Part shown: positions 28,861 through 39,020 of the stretch, piece after piece
How positions within the stretch are numbered: the stretch's first letter is position 1
Layout of the letters: every line of letters starts with the position of its first letter
DNA from: JAGVGT01 sp963807225
GTDB lineage: Bacteria > Desulfobacterota > Desulfobulbia > Desulfobulbales > JAGXFP01
Length of the DNA: 64,000 nucleotides
Assembly: GCA_963807225.1 (NCBI GenBank)
Contig: CAWEAD010000010.1
Location: forward strand, 192,371 to 256,370
Reading direction: 5' to 3'
Notes under the pieces: model-generated
Databases searched by the model: none
Seen by the model: only the letters and a program-made list of their open reading frames with translations
What the model was told of the DNA's origin: nothing
Program-made: the position numbers and the translations under genes

Positions 28861-28923
28861 CATGCCGTCATTGCGAGGAGTCCAGCTCCTGGTGATAAAC
28901 ACCGCGAAACGGCAATCCAGACT
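28861..28923. repeat. REP-like palindromic element
   Basis: GCCGTCATTGCGAGGAG followed about 25 bases later by GCGAAACGGCAATCC. The ends are partly inverted (GCCGT/ACGGC, ATTGC/GCAAT). The same core (GTCATTGCGAGG...GGCAATCC) is known as a dispersed repeat in many bacteria; only one copy was noticed here. Confidence 0.5.
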
Positions 28924-30207
28924 TTTAAGATACTTGCGAACGACCAGCTTTCTTGGCTGCATTTATCCCCCAAGGGGCTGGAGAAAATGCCTATTGGGGG
29001 AGTCGTAATGGAGTTCTTATAACTTATTGCGACTTCATCAAACTAGACAGTCGTGTCGTACTTCGCCAGAAGTAAGGGTTGCGTACTCCGTCAGCCCCGG
29101 CAAGGACGTTGAACCAATCTGTTATTCGGCTAGTCTGGCCTTGGTTCAGGGTTTTATGGTACTTTGTGACTAAGATACTATTAAATGATAGCAATTCATG
29201 TGCCAGATGAGTCGGGTTTGCCGATTCGATGAGTGTATTTTTGGGGTGGGAAAAACATTCCTGCCTTGCCGTTGCCCTTGCGGGGTTAATTTATTTTCAT
29301 TGCGGACCGGTTCTTTTTAATAAGTCATGGAGGATCTCTCCCGTTTCCTGCCTTTCGACCCACGGGGTTGAGCATTTAACCAAATCCAATTGGTCAAATA
29401 CCCCAATACTTCACCCAGGTTGGTTTCTAGTTACTAGTATCGATTTCCCGCAACGCTTGGGCAAATCACCAAGACAGATTTGCGGGCTTTTGGTGGTCGG
29501 GTCGAGGGTTTTAGTTAAGATGCCGATCCGTTTGATATTTTTGTTTATGTCGGACGGGTTGTTCTAATTGGCATAGTGATTGCGGACAAAATCAATTAGG
29601 AAAACCAGGCATTGCCGGGGGCACCCAAGGTTTGGCGATTCCGGGAAATGAGTGCAGCCTCTCTATCGTCTTCCCCGCATGCGGTTGTTGGGATTCCAGT
29701 TGTCAAAGTTCGATTTTCTACCATTGAGTTGCCACTTAATTCGTCGTCAGGGCGCTGGCCCGAATCCTTCGCATTCGCGATAGCCGCATAAAACATGCGG
29801 GTGGGGGCGAGGCAGGGTTTCAATATATTGCTATGTCTTGAACACTAAATCTGTAAGGGCTAACCACCATGGATGGTCGGATACTCTTTGTTTTATAGCG
29901 CTTCGAGTGTTCACGGTTATTGAAGCCACCTGCGTCAGCGGTGGTGACTAGTTTTCACCGGGCTCCAGAGAAGAATTCCGGCTGTTCCCGGTCCTCAATG
30001 CTGCCGGTGTCGCCGGTGTAGTGGTTGCGGTAACCTTGTGTTTATCCTCCGGTGCGCTTGTTGCTCTGTCTATCCGCTTGGTTGGTGGAATCCCCAAATT
30101 CGATTTAGTGAAATGCCCATATTTTCGATAACTGGAGTGGTGGATAAATTCGCATATTCCCACGTAAGGTACTGCTTTATTGAGGTTTTGGCGTAACGGC
30201 CAGCAAG
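28924..30207. other. 1.3 kb stretch without a supported gene
   Basis: No coding signal holds up on either strand; the longest frames (29229-29567 +, 29596-29823 -) show no domain, signal peptide or ribosome site. A perfect inverted repeat CCCCCAA/TTGGGGG lies at 28967-28973 and 28994-29000. The stretch may be an upstream control region for the sigma-54 promoter at 30208, which would need activator sites 80-200 bases upstream, but I could not define a repeated palindrome. Confidence 0.4.
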
Positions 30208-30223
30208 TGGCACGATAGTTGCT
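30208..30223 (+). promoter_or_regulatory. Sigma-54 promoter of the OmcS-like cytochrome locus
   Basis: TGGCACGATAGTTGCT is a full match to TGGCACGNNNNTTGCW, with GG at 30209-30210 and GC at 30221-30222. The expected start is near 30234, giving a structured leader of about 340 bases that ends in the riboswitch. Confidence 0.85.
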
Positions 30224-30284
30224 CCCATATTAAGGCAAGCAACTCACCTGAAAATCGACAGAATTATATCGGTTAAAGTGGCAA

Positions 30285-30317
30285 CCAGCGGAAGTCGGGG
30301 ATATCCGCTGGCCTTTT
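30285..30317 (+). terminator. Leader hairpin, terminator-like
   Basis: Perfect 8-bp stem CCAGCGGA/TCCGCTGG (30285-30292 with 30304-30311) followed by CCTTTT. The T tract is short. Because it lies inside the predicted leader it could be an attenuator. A second stem, CGACGC/GCGTCG with a GGGGTA loop, follows at 30373-30390. Confidence 0.5.
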
Positions 30318-30457
30318 CAGATAGAGAGCGCTGTTGTTCCCCGACAAGCCAACAACAAGGGAGGTAAGAAGTCGACGCGGGGTAGCGTCGGTTGCAAGAG
30401 GAGGAAAGAATAAAATAATCAGGTTTTGATCTGGCTGTCGCGTTGGCGGCAGTCAAC

Positions 30458-30548
30458 GTTTTTCCGAACAGAGTAAACCCATCGTGAGGTGGGGACACAA
30501 AGCCAACGGATCCCAGAAGTGGATGGCCGGGCTACCGGAGAAAAAAGA
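30458..30548 (+). ncRNA. GEMM-I riboswitch, cGAMP-type (A at the selectivity position)
   Basis: The aptamer can be drawn by hand. P1 is UUUUUCCG (30459-30466) with CGGAGAAAAA (30536-30545, one G.U pair). P2 is CCCATC/GGTGGG (30478-30483 with 30488-30493) closed by a GUGA tetraloop. The core GGACACAAAGCC (30493-30504) matches the conserved GGACGCAAAGCC. P3 includes ATCC/GGAT (30510-30513 with 30521-30524), and the 3' strand GGCCGGGCTACCG matches the family. In Vc2 numbering position 20 is A (30472, in CAGAGTAAACC) where c-di-GMP aptamers have G. A at this position is known to favour 3',3'-cGAMP in Geobacter GEMM-Ib RNAs. An AGGAGG ribosome site follows at 30557, so control of translation or of early elongation are both open. 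Confidence 0.85.
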
Positions 30549-30571
30549 CAATAACTAGGAGGATGGTATCA

Positions 30572-31938
30572 ATGAACAAAGTAATGAGCAGAAGTGTAAT
30601 TCTGGCGGGTGCGGTACTTTTCATGGGCACTCCGGCGATGGCAGCTGTGACCAGCGGTCTGATCGGCGATTGTGTCGATTGCCATACCATGCATAACAGC
30701 GAGCAGGGCCGCACGTTGCCATAGACGGGAACTTCAGGCATCCGTCGGCATGCCCCGATTCAGAATTTGCTGCGCATGGACTGTATCGCCTGTCATGCCG
30801 ATCCCACCCAACCGAAAACATCGTCAACATGGGTGGCGGCAGCGCGGTTCCCCAGGTTAACCACTTAGGCGCCACCGATCTGGCCGGCGGAAACTTCCGG
30901 TATCATCAACGGCGTCGCGGACCTCGCAATGGCCATAACGTGGTCGCTCTGGTCGCCGCCGACACTAACGGCTATGGCGGGTTCTAATACCCCTCCAGGT
31001 ATGTATCATGGCGCCTCTACCCATGCCACCGCTGACCGTTTCACCATGGACGGCGGCTTCCTGGCCAACTTCACCTGCGCCGGTTCCGCCGGTTGTCACG
31101 GTATCCGTAACCAGGCCATTATCGGCTCAACATTGAATGACAACACTACCTCAACGTGTAGCGGTAACAGTCTGCCGGTGAGGATGGCACGGACTACTAT
31201 GATAAGTATCGCTGCGTCTGACCGGTATCCGGCCCTTTCCGGCGCCCATCATAACAGCTATGACGGTGTGAAGACGCCTGCCACTGACAGAACTACGGCT
31301 GATGTCGATGGACAGTACATCGCCGATAGCTATCGTTTTATCCCGGGTCTGATCGGTGCCGGCAACACTACTGCCGACAGCGACCGTTGGCAGAATGCAA
31401 GCTCCGACCAGCCACAACGAGTACTATGGTGCAGCTGGCGGCGCACAGGTTACCGGAGTTGCGGCAACTGTCATGCCGGTGATGGGACAAACCGGTTGCG
31501 AGCCATCTTTACACCGACGGCTTCCTGAAGGTGCCGAACCAGACCATTACCGGCTTCTGCGCTACCTGTCACGGCGAGTTCCATTCCGCCGGCGAACGGC
31601 TCAGGCAATGGCATCAGCGGCGCCTTCCTGCGTCATCCGGCCGATTATGTGATTCCGAACCCGGAGAGTATTCAAATTACACCGAGTACTAAATCACCGC
31701 TCCGGTTGCCCGTGCCATCTGAACGCGCTTCCTTCCGAAAATGTAGTACTCCGGGCACGGATCTGGTCATGTGTCTTTCCTGCCATATGGCTCATGCCTC
31801 CCAGTATGACGCCATGCTGCGCTTCGATTACAGCAAGAGATGAAGGCTGGTAAGGCTGCTACCTGAAGGACTGGCTGTCTGGCATGTCACGCCACCAAGG
31901 GCATCCTGCCTGGTACTCGTTGTAATTCTGATTGTTAG
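30572..31938 (+). CDS. OmcS-like multiheme cytochrome c (candidate filament subunit), frameshifted
   Basis: Frames joined across several indels give a secreted protein of about 450 residues. A clear signal peptide (VILAGAVLFMGTPAMA) is followed by CVDCHTMHNSEQG, CIACH, CAGSAGCH (CX5CH), CGNCH, CATCHGEFHSA, CLSCHMAHASQYDAMLRF and a final CLACH near the C-terminus. The opening C..CHTMHNS, the GHNVV segment, RHPA and C.SC..AHAS..D.M.RF are shared with OmcS/OmcE-type filament cytochromes of Geobacter. An AGGAGG ribosome site lies at 30557-30562. Expression is set by the sigma-54 promoter and riboswitch upstream, and a strong terminator follows, so it is its own transcription unit. Internal stops at about 30723 and later arise from single-base indels. 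Confidence 0.78.
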
Positions 31939-31977
31939 TTTAACCAAGTCTTAAGACCATGGCACGTAAGTAAAATT

Positions 31978-32022
31978 AACTGCCACCCGATGCTTAGTCG
32001 CACCGGGTGGCAGTTTTTTTTC
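31978..32022 (+). terminator. Strong rho-independent terminator
   Basis: CTGCCACCCG (31980-31989) pairs perfectly with CGGGTGGCAG (32004-32013), extended by AA/TT, and a run of nine T follows. It ends the riboswitch-controlled cytochrome transcript. Confidence 0.95.
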
Positions 32023-32274
32023 ATAAGACCCGCCGCTCGGGATAATGGATCACGCTCTGACTTTACCATAATGCCTGGAGCCGCTTCGGCTACCTGAAAA
32101 AAATTGCTTTGAGCTGGCTTGCCGATAAGGTAAGTTGCCACGGGTGTATCAGTCTTGATACCGTGAATGTCAAGTGGGCCGGCCGCGGAGATTTTACTCC
32201 GATTGTCGGTTATTATAATTAACGAATTGGCGGGTCTGGAAGAAGCCGATGGGGAGTTTGCTGTTTAATTCATC
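32023..32274 (+). other. Gap with an orphan C-terminal coding fragment and a possible promoter
   Basis: A frame without start codon (about 32066-32221) reads as a plausible protein tail, WLADKVSCHGCISLDT and then WAGRGDFTPIVGYYN before TAA. It may be a gene remnant. A TATAAT at 32214-32219 with TTTTAC 16 bases upstream could be a promoter for the barrel gene starting at 32275. Confidence 0.35.
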
Positions 32275-34548
32275 ATGCGGCGATCAGTTCATTGGCAGGT
32301 GGCGGGCATTTTCTTGGCTGGAATAAGAGGAAGTTCAGACTCGACTGAACGGCGTCGATCGATTTCCTTTTCGGTTTCCCGCCTAATATTGGCGCTGCTT
32401 CCGATCCTGCTGCAGGCCGGTTTCACCGCCCAGGCTTTCGCATTGGACCTCAATCCACCTTCCGCGGTCTGCACTTCAATGCCAATTGGGATTATCGGCA
32501 AACGGGAGGCGAGGGTCGCGACACCTCCACCAATTCCAACAGCGCTATAACCTGGTTGGCGTGGTTGGTCAGCGACTGAGCTATCAACCTACCCGCGCTT
32601 TTTCGGCCTCGGCCGGGGTGAGTTATACAGAATCCCAAGATAGCGCGGACAATGGAATTTCCGATCTCCAGTCATTGTCTCCTCTCGCTCAGGTTTCTGT
32701 GCTTAACGATATTTTCGCTGCCCGGCTTTCAGGTTACGTCACCAGCAGCAAAATCAAATCGCCTTCCGGGTCGTCAGGGAAAACTCCAGCAAGTCTTGGG
32801 ATGCGAGCCTGGGCAGCAGATGGAATCTTCCCCTGATTCCCTCGCTACGTTTCCATGCCAGTGAAACGGTCGAATCGAATGTCGGGATTATCAGCACCAG
32901 CGACCAAACCCCCCATCCCCAGAAGAGCAACTCCATGACCCTGGATTGGAATTTGATCCTGGCTAAATTCAACTATACTATACATCCACAAACTTTCTCC
33001 GATTTTTCCGATAATCTGAATAAACTCAAATCTCATTTCGCCAAATTTAATACCGGCGGGAGCTTCTGGCATAATCGACTCGGTTTCAGCTTGGCCCAGC
33101 AATATCAGCGAATCAGCCAGGATATTCACCCTTCAAAATGGGCGGACGAGGGAGGTCATTTATTTTACCCTCTGGAGGGTCTGACCGAGGCATTGTTGAC
33201 CGACCCATCCGCCGTGCCGGATCCTTTTACATCCCCTGGGTTGGTGGACGTAGTTCTGGGCGGCTACGATAGTTTAATGGACGGCGACTTCGAAAACGTT
33301 GCGTTGAGTGTCGATCCCGATCAGCGCGTGGCTTTAGGTTTCAAGTTCGAAGTTGCCGAGAAGATCAACCTCGTGCGGCTCTCGGTTTTGACGCAGTTGA
33401 CCGCGGAGCAGGCGGCGAATTTGCAATGGAGCCTCTACGTCAGAGATCCGTCCGGCAACGGTTGGGATTTATCGGACGTTGCGGCGATCTCGTCCAACTA
33501 TGACACAATAGAGAGACGCTTTTCCCTGGCGATTTCCAGTAGCGAATCGGAAATCATGGTGGTGGCCATCAATAATACCGGTGTCCAACTGGAATTTACC
33601 GAGATCGAGTCTTTCGGTCAGCATACCGTAGTAATAAGATATTCGGCAGCACCAGCACCTATAGAAAAAGCAGCGTTGGCGTGGGAATGAAAATTAGCTA
33701 AGAACTTGAGAGCCAACGCCGGCCTTTCCATGGAACATCCCGAAAGGGAGTCCGCCGGCGTAGCTACCTCTCAGGTCGATCACCGGACCTCCAGCGCCAG
33801 TCTTCGCTGGAACCCGATACCATCGTTTACGCCGTCAGTGAATTTCAGCGAAAGCAGGACCATGAAGGAAGGGAAGAAGATTGGAATAAGCCGCTACCTA
33901 TGCGCTGACCTTGGCGACCATCCCCATGCCTTCGACCAATGTCGCTTTCGGCGCCAGCCGAAAGCGAATACTATAGAGGCGCACGGAAAACCTCCGACAA
34001 TAACAGGTACAACCTGAATACCGCTGCCAGGATATATCCGGATTTGACCACCTCCCTGGCTTTTTCTACTGATGAGCGTCGGGTGTTCGACGACGCGGGG
34101 TGGGTTATCGGCAAAACCACTTCGTTCGCGGCGACATGAATCTTGTTGCAAGAGCTCAGGAAATATGTGACAGCAAGTCTCAGGGGGAGCTACAATAAGG
34201 GAAATAGCCTTGATACCTCGGGCACGTCCGAATCTGCCGCGGCAACGATCGGACTTGCAATACCGCCCCTCTGCCTTACTGGTGTTGCGCGGGTCGTACA
34301 CCACCAGTATTATAGGCGAGTTTACCGATAGTTATAATCTCCTCCTTAACTTGGTGCTGTTTCAAGCTACAAAGGCCCGTTTGGGCATGACCGCCTCGCA
34401 TAGAGAGTCCACAAAGACAAGTGATATTGTTTCGCTGAACGGAGGCTGGGATATAAGCAAAAACCTTTTGATTCTTGGCCAGAGGCAACTGTATATACTC
34501 GGATTTGTTCAGTTATTCTTCGATGGCACTTTGAAGCTGAGGTTTTGA
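32275..34548 (+). CDS. Outer-membrane beta-barrel protein (candidate porin of an electron conduit), frameshifted
   Basis: Joined frames give about 755 residues. The signal peptide (LILALLPILLQAGFTAQAFA) is followed by many alternating amphipathic strands such as QRLSYQPTRAFSASAGVSYT, STSDQTPHPQKSNSMTLDWN and LFQATKARLGMTASHRES, and the protein ends in LKLRF with a terminal Phe, the usual outer-membrane insertion signal. Residues about 300-480 form an inserted soluble segment (DPDQRVALGFKFEVAEKINL). At least six indels break the frame. Barrels next to multiheme cytochromes form trans-membrane electron conduits (PioB/MtrB/OmbB principle). No sequence assignment to those families is claimed. Confidence 0.65.
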
Positions 34549-34626
34549 GCTGCGCGATAATGGCTTGCAACATGAAGGTAACGATGTTATTTATTCATCG
34601 ATTATTTAAAAAAAACCGGACTGACA

Positions 34627-35186
34627 ATGCTTAATAAGATTATTGGCATAATCCTGTCGGGCTTGCTGCTTTTTCTGCCGGGTTGCGGAACTAGCAGTAT
34701 GATCAAGGCTTATGTGCGCCAGAATGTCAGCCTGGTGCATATCCAGCAGGTTGCCGTGCTTCCTTTCTCCGGGGGTGGCGCAGCGCACCGCATTCGCGAA
34801 TTCACCATGACCCAGCTGTTATCCTCCGGTACTTTCGATGTGGTGGACAAGGGACTGGTGGACAGCGTTCTCGCGCAAGAGGCTATCGGGGCCGGAGACG
34901 CCCTTGGATGCCAGTACAATGCGGCGCCTGGGGCAACTTCTCCATGTCCAGGCCTTTATTCTGGGTTCGGTGGAACAGACCACCACTAACCCGTGGGAAT
35001 GCGGCTTTTGCCGAAATAACCATGACTCTGCGCCTGATCGACAGCGAAACCGGAACGCTCCTCTGGCAGGCCAGCGGAAGGGGGAGCGGTTTCTCTATGG
35101 CGGATCGTCTTTTCGGCATGGCGCCGAAGGATTCCTTCGAAGTGACGATGGGGTTGCTGGAAGATCTGTTTAAGACCATCCGTTAA
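34627..35186 (+). CDS. CsgG/LpoB-like outer-membrane lipoprotein, frameshifted
   Basis: Lipoprotein signal with lipobox LPGC (GLLLFLPGCGTSS), then the CsgG/LpoB-type opening HIQQVAVLPFSG and FTMTQLLSSGTFDVVDKGLVDSVLAQE. After two indels (about 34905 and 34985) the domain continues as a LLHVQAFILGSVEQ strand, TMTLRLIDSETGTLLWQASG and a helical end. About 185 residues. It is the first of three proteins with this fold in a row. CsgG-type proteins form secretion pores or assembly factors; here a role in export or assembly of surface cytochromes is a hypothesis. Confidence 0.65.
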
Positions 35187-35203
35187 GTGGACATCAACGG
35201 AGG

Positions 35204-36726
35204 ATGGTTAAGAGGTGGAAGGTGAGGGTGCGGCACGGAATTGTAATATCTGACCCTCGCCCTGATTGGTATTTTGCTGTCGGGGGTCGTCGCGGCCGGT
35301 TCTCCGGTGGCGGTTTTCCCTTTGCAGGAGTTAGGACGAAGGGCGTAACGATGCCAACCTCATCTTTACCCGTGCTCTTGCCGATCGCTTAACGGAAAGC
35401 GGCAACGAAATCATAGACCTTAATGCGGTAATCGCCTTCATGGCCAACAACCGCATCCGTTCAGTCGGCCATTTGCAAACCTATAATATCTCCCGGGTCA
35501 GGACCGATCTGGGGGTTCCCTTCGTGCTGCTCGGCACGGTCACGCAGCGAAAGGAACGCCCGGAACCCTCCATGGGCCTTACCCTCCAACTGATACGTAC
35601 CATTGATGCCCGCATTGTCTGGAACTTTGTCAGCAGCATGAGTACGGGCGAAGAGCGACGGGTCCTGGGGATTGGCGAACCACGATCAACTGAAGAACTG
35701 CAGCCACTGTTGCTGGATGAAGTTCTCGCGCAGTGGCCTTGGAAGATGATTAAAGAAGAGCAGCCTTCCAGCTCCATGAATATCGACACCGCGGTGCTGG
35801 AACCGGAGTATCTTAAACCCGGTGACGAGGTCCACAGCACGGTGCGGCTTCGTAATCTCTGGCGCACCGGTCAGGAGCCACGGGTTTTTTTCAAGGTGGA
35901 CGATCAACTCTATCCGGCGACTGTTTCCGCCGACGGCGGCACCTATAAAGGCTCCTGGGTCGTGGGTAAAAAGGACGGCCGTTTCACGGTGTATCTGCTC
36001 TTCTCCTGGCCGCGTTACGGTCGAACCGAAACGAAACTGCTGGGAAATTATGTGATTGACGGTTCATCGCCTCTTTTCAAACTTGAACTGAGCGGCGTGA
36101 AAATCATCAACGGCATTCCGATCTTTAACAAAGATCTGGTGATCTTGCCCAAAATGCTGGTTCGCAAAGCCATGTCTCGCTGGCGTTTGGCTTTTTACTA
36201 TGGAAACGGCAATCTGTTCGGGGACATGACCGGAACGGGGAATCTGCCGGAAAGCTTCATCTGGTCGGCGAAGGATAAACACGGAAGTATCGAGAACGGG
36301 ACTTACGAAGTGGTGGTCGAGGCTTGGGATCAGGCCGGCAATCCGGGCAAGGCCAGCCGGCAGGTGATGCTGAACCGGAGCTTGCCGAGTGTGGGGGTGA
36401 GCGCGGCCATGAATGGCAAGGAGATGGTTGTGAACCTGGAGCCTCGTGGCAAGGTGCCACTGGCTTTCTGGCAGATGCAGATGTGGACCAAGCAGGGAAA
36501 TCTTGTCTCGAATAGCGAAGGAAAGGAATTGCCGGTTAAAATTGGGGTTGAACTGCCCAATCCCGATCAAGCCCATGATATCCAGGGACTTTTGATCATG
36601 CAGGACATATTTGGTAATCAGACCCGGCGTGATCTCAAAGGTTTGCTGCCCCGGCTAGGGGAAAAGGCCGAGGCGAAGAAGGAAGAACCAAAGGGCGTTT
36701 CCGAGAGTTGGGTAGACGAGTTTTAA
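35204..36726 (+). CDS. CsgG/LpoB-like protein with C-terminal beta-sandwich domains, frameshifted at the start
   Basis: The signal peptide (LTLALIGILLSGVVAAGSPVAVFPLQELG) and the main frame from 35440 are separated by one or two indels before 35400. The N-terminal domain (LADRLTESGNEIIDLNAVIAF, then VPFVLLGTVTQ and SMGLTLQLIRTIDARIVW) repeats the fold of the previous gene. Residues beyond about 190 form Ig/FlgD-like sandwich domains (YEVVVEAWDQAGNPGKASRQ). About 500 residues. The protein is likely periplasmic or outer-membrane attached. The 428-residue frame at 35440-36726 is intact. Confidence 0.62.
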
Positions 36727-36729
36727 ATT

Positions 36730-37402
36730 TTGACAGACGATAAATCGATTGGCGGGAAATTATTGTTATCCATTTTGAAAAATATTCGTTATTTTGCCCT
36801 CGTTTTGTTCGGCCTCATCTGCGCCGGTTGCGGAACCTTTCTGCCATGGAGCGAGACTTATCCTCTCAACCGGCAGATGGCCCCTTTCCCACCCGAGCCA
36901 GTGTGCCGGGTGGCAGTACTGCCGTTTTTGAGCGACTCCGATTACCCTTTGGCGGACGCTATCGTTACCAAGGTCTTTACGACCCAGTTTCAGAAATCGG
37001 GGAATTTCCTGGCAATACAGGAGGGAGATATACTCAAGGTATACCAGCAGCTGCATATTCTGCCCGGGATGATCATTACCCTGGATCAGCTGCAGATAAT
37101 CGCCGACCGGGTCGGCGCCCGATATCTGATTACCGGGATTGTTCTGGAGATGCGGGAAGATCGTGGCTTGAATGGAACGGTCAATCCGGAGTTGACCCTG
37201 GAAATTCAGATTCGTGACGGCCGCAGCGGCCAAACCTTGTGGACGGCCTTCCATCGAAGGCAGGGTAGTTATTATACGAAAGCCATGCACTTCGGCGCAA
37301 TACACACGGTCACCGGCCTTAGCCAGCGGATGGCCGTAGAAATTATTAACCTCTGGTTTAAAAAAGGACTTACCCAATGCGACGATTATCACACGATCCT
37401 GA
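36730..37402 (+). CDS. Third CsgG/LpoB-like lipoprotein
   Basis: Lipoprotein signal with lipobox ICAGC (LVLFGLICAGCGTF), then RVAVLPFLSDSDYPLADAIV, a YLITGIVLEM strand and LTLEIQIRDGRSGQTLWTAFH, the same architecture as the two genes before it. About 215 residues. The start codon is uncertain (TTG at 36730, 3 bases after the previous stop). The open frame runs on without a stop into the prolyl isomerase, which I take as an artefact of a missing or extra base near 37385. The shifted frame stops at 37400-37402. Confidence 0.62.
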
Positions 37403-39020
37403 TTTTGCTGGCTTGTCTGGCTATTCGGCCCGTGGCGCCGGCCAGCGCCTGGTTATTTAATGACAACAACTTGGTTTCCATCGATGGGGTTAATTACACC
37501 ACGGACGATTTCAAACATTGGTGGAAGTATTGGAACGACAATGGTAGCCCCCTGCCCGCAACTGTTGATCCTTATATCGATTTTTTGTTGCTCACCCGGG
37601 AAGCGTCGCGGATGGCTTTGGACGACACACCTGAGTTTAAGCGCCAGACCAGAATTTTTCTACAATCGCGTGCCTTGATGATGCTCAAAAACGATGCGGT
37701 CAACAGTCAGATCAAGGTGACCGAGGATGAGATCAAGGCGCGTTACGACGAACAATTTCAGCCCCTATGGTTAGTGCAGCGTCTGGAATTCAAGGACGAG
37801 GATAAGGCCATGGCCGCCTGGCAGGAATTGTCTGATAGGTACGCTGACCGTGACCGAACTTATCGGGCTACCCGAGGATAAAGGTGGTCCCGCATCCAAA
37901 AATGAGAGCTGGGTCCGGCCAGGCCAAATCGAACAGGGATGGAAAGACATCTTCCAGGAAAATTACGGTTGGTGAAATAGTCGACCCCAACAGAACATGG
38001 AAAGGGTTCGGTTCTATTCCTCCTTAAAGAACAAAATGCCGGAAACGATCAGGATATGGCCACGCTGCACGATAGTATCCAAAAGGATCTCTCGGAAGGA
38101 GCAGGAAGGTGCCTTGACCCAGAAATTGCTTTTCCAATTACGCGACAAGTACCAGGTGAAAGTCGATGAAGATCGTCTCGCCGCCCTGAACTTAGCCGAT
38201 TACGCAAGTGGGAACTTCAGCGATGCCGCCACAGTTATCTATACCAACCGGCAGAATGTGTCGGAGAAGGAATTCATGGCAGTTATCGGTCGGCTTATGA
38301 GCTTCCCGACCGACTTTGATGCATGCTCTCACCTGATAAAGAGAAGGCTGCAAAGCTGAAGCAAAGTACCGTCAATGATATCATCGCGCAGAGCGTGACA
38401 AACTGGGAATGCCTGGACCGACACTACGAAGACAAGGCGCCTTTTAAGTGGGAGTACGAATTCAATTATCAACGACCGGTTGTATCTGGCATTTGGGGCA
38501 ACGTCTTCTTCCTCCCGGAGATCAAGGTCACCGAGGAAGAAATTCAGCAGCATTACCAAGATAACATGGAGCGTTACACCCAGCCGACCGTGGTGAAGTT
38601 TTATATCGTCGACGAAACCCAGGGGCCGATCGACAAGATCTGGGCCGATGTCGCGGTTGGAAAGAATTTTGTGGATGAGGTTAAGAAGCAGTTCGGTATT
38701 CACGTCAAACGTCCATGAGACTCCCATCAATCACCTTGATCCCGAAGTTAGGGCAGTGGTCGAAAAGCTGGCCGAAGGCGAGACCAGCAAGATCTTCAAG
38801 GCTCAGGGAATCAAAGTGTTGGTCCATTTGGTTCGATCGAACTCCGGAAAGTCCCTTGCCCTTGGAGAGAGTCAAGGAATCCATCAGTTCCGAACTGTGG
38901 CGTGAAAAGATTGACCAAGTGCGCAACGCCTATCTGGATAAACTCAAGTCCCGTTCGAAGATAGAAGTTCGGGAACGGCAGTGGAAAACAATTCGGAAAG
39001 AGCTTGGAGGAGCATCGTGA
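37377..39020 (+). CDS. PpiC/SurA-type periplasmic peptidyl-prolyl isomerase, frameshifted
   Basis: A signal peptide (ILILLACLAIRPVAPASA) is followed by a SurA-N-like helical domain (LVSIDGVNYTTDDFKHWWKYWND; VTEDEIKARYDEQ) and further PPIase/chaperone repeats (VTEEEIQQHYQDNMERYTQPTVVKF). It ends with LAEGETSKIFKAQGIKVLVH and SISSELWREKI, typical of the C-terminal end of parvulin-type foldases. About 540 residues after joining at least five indels. Such foldases recur next to multiheme cytochrome filament genes. The gene overlaps the following GTG start (GTGA). Confidence 0.65.

Noticed and set aside
28848..28864. Minus-strand sigma-54-like site ATGAACGTTTTTTGCT before the receiver-PilZ gene
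   Set aside because: The essential GG of the -24 element is TG; only the -12 half is good.
30285..30317. Stem at 30285 as a second GEMM aptamer
   Set aside because: It has no CAAAGCC core and no GNRA tetraloop helix beside it, so it is only a simple hairpin.
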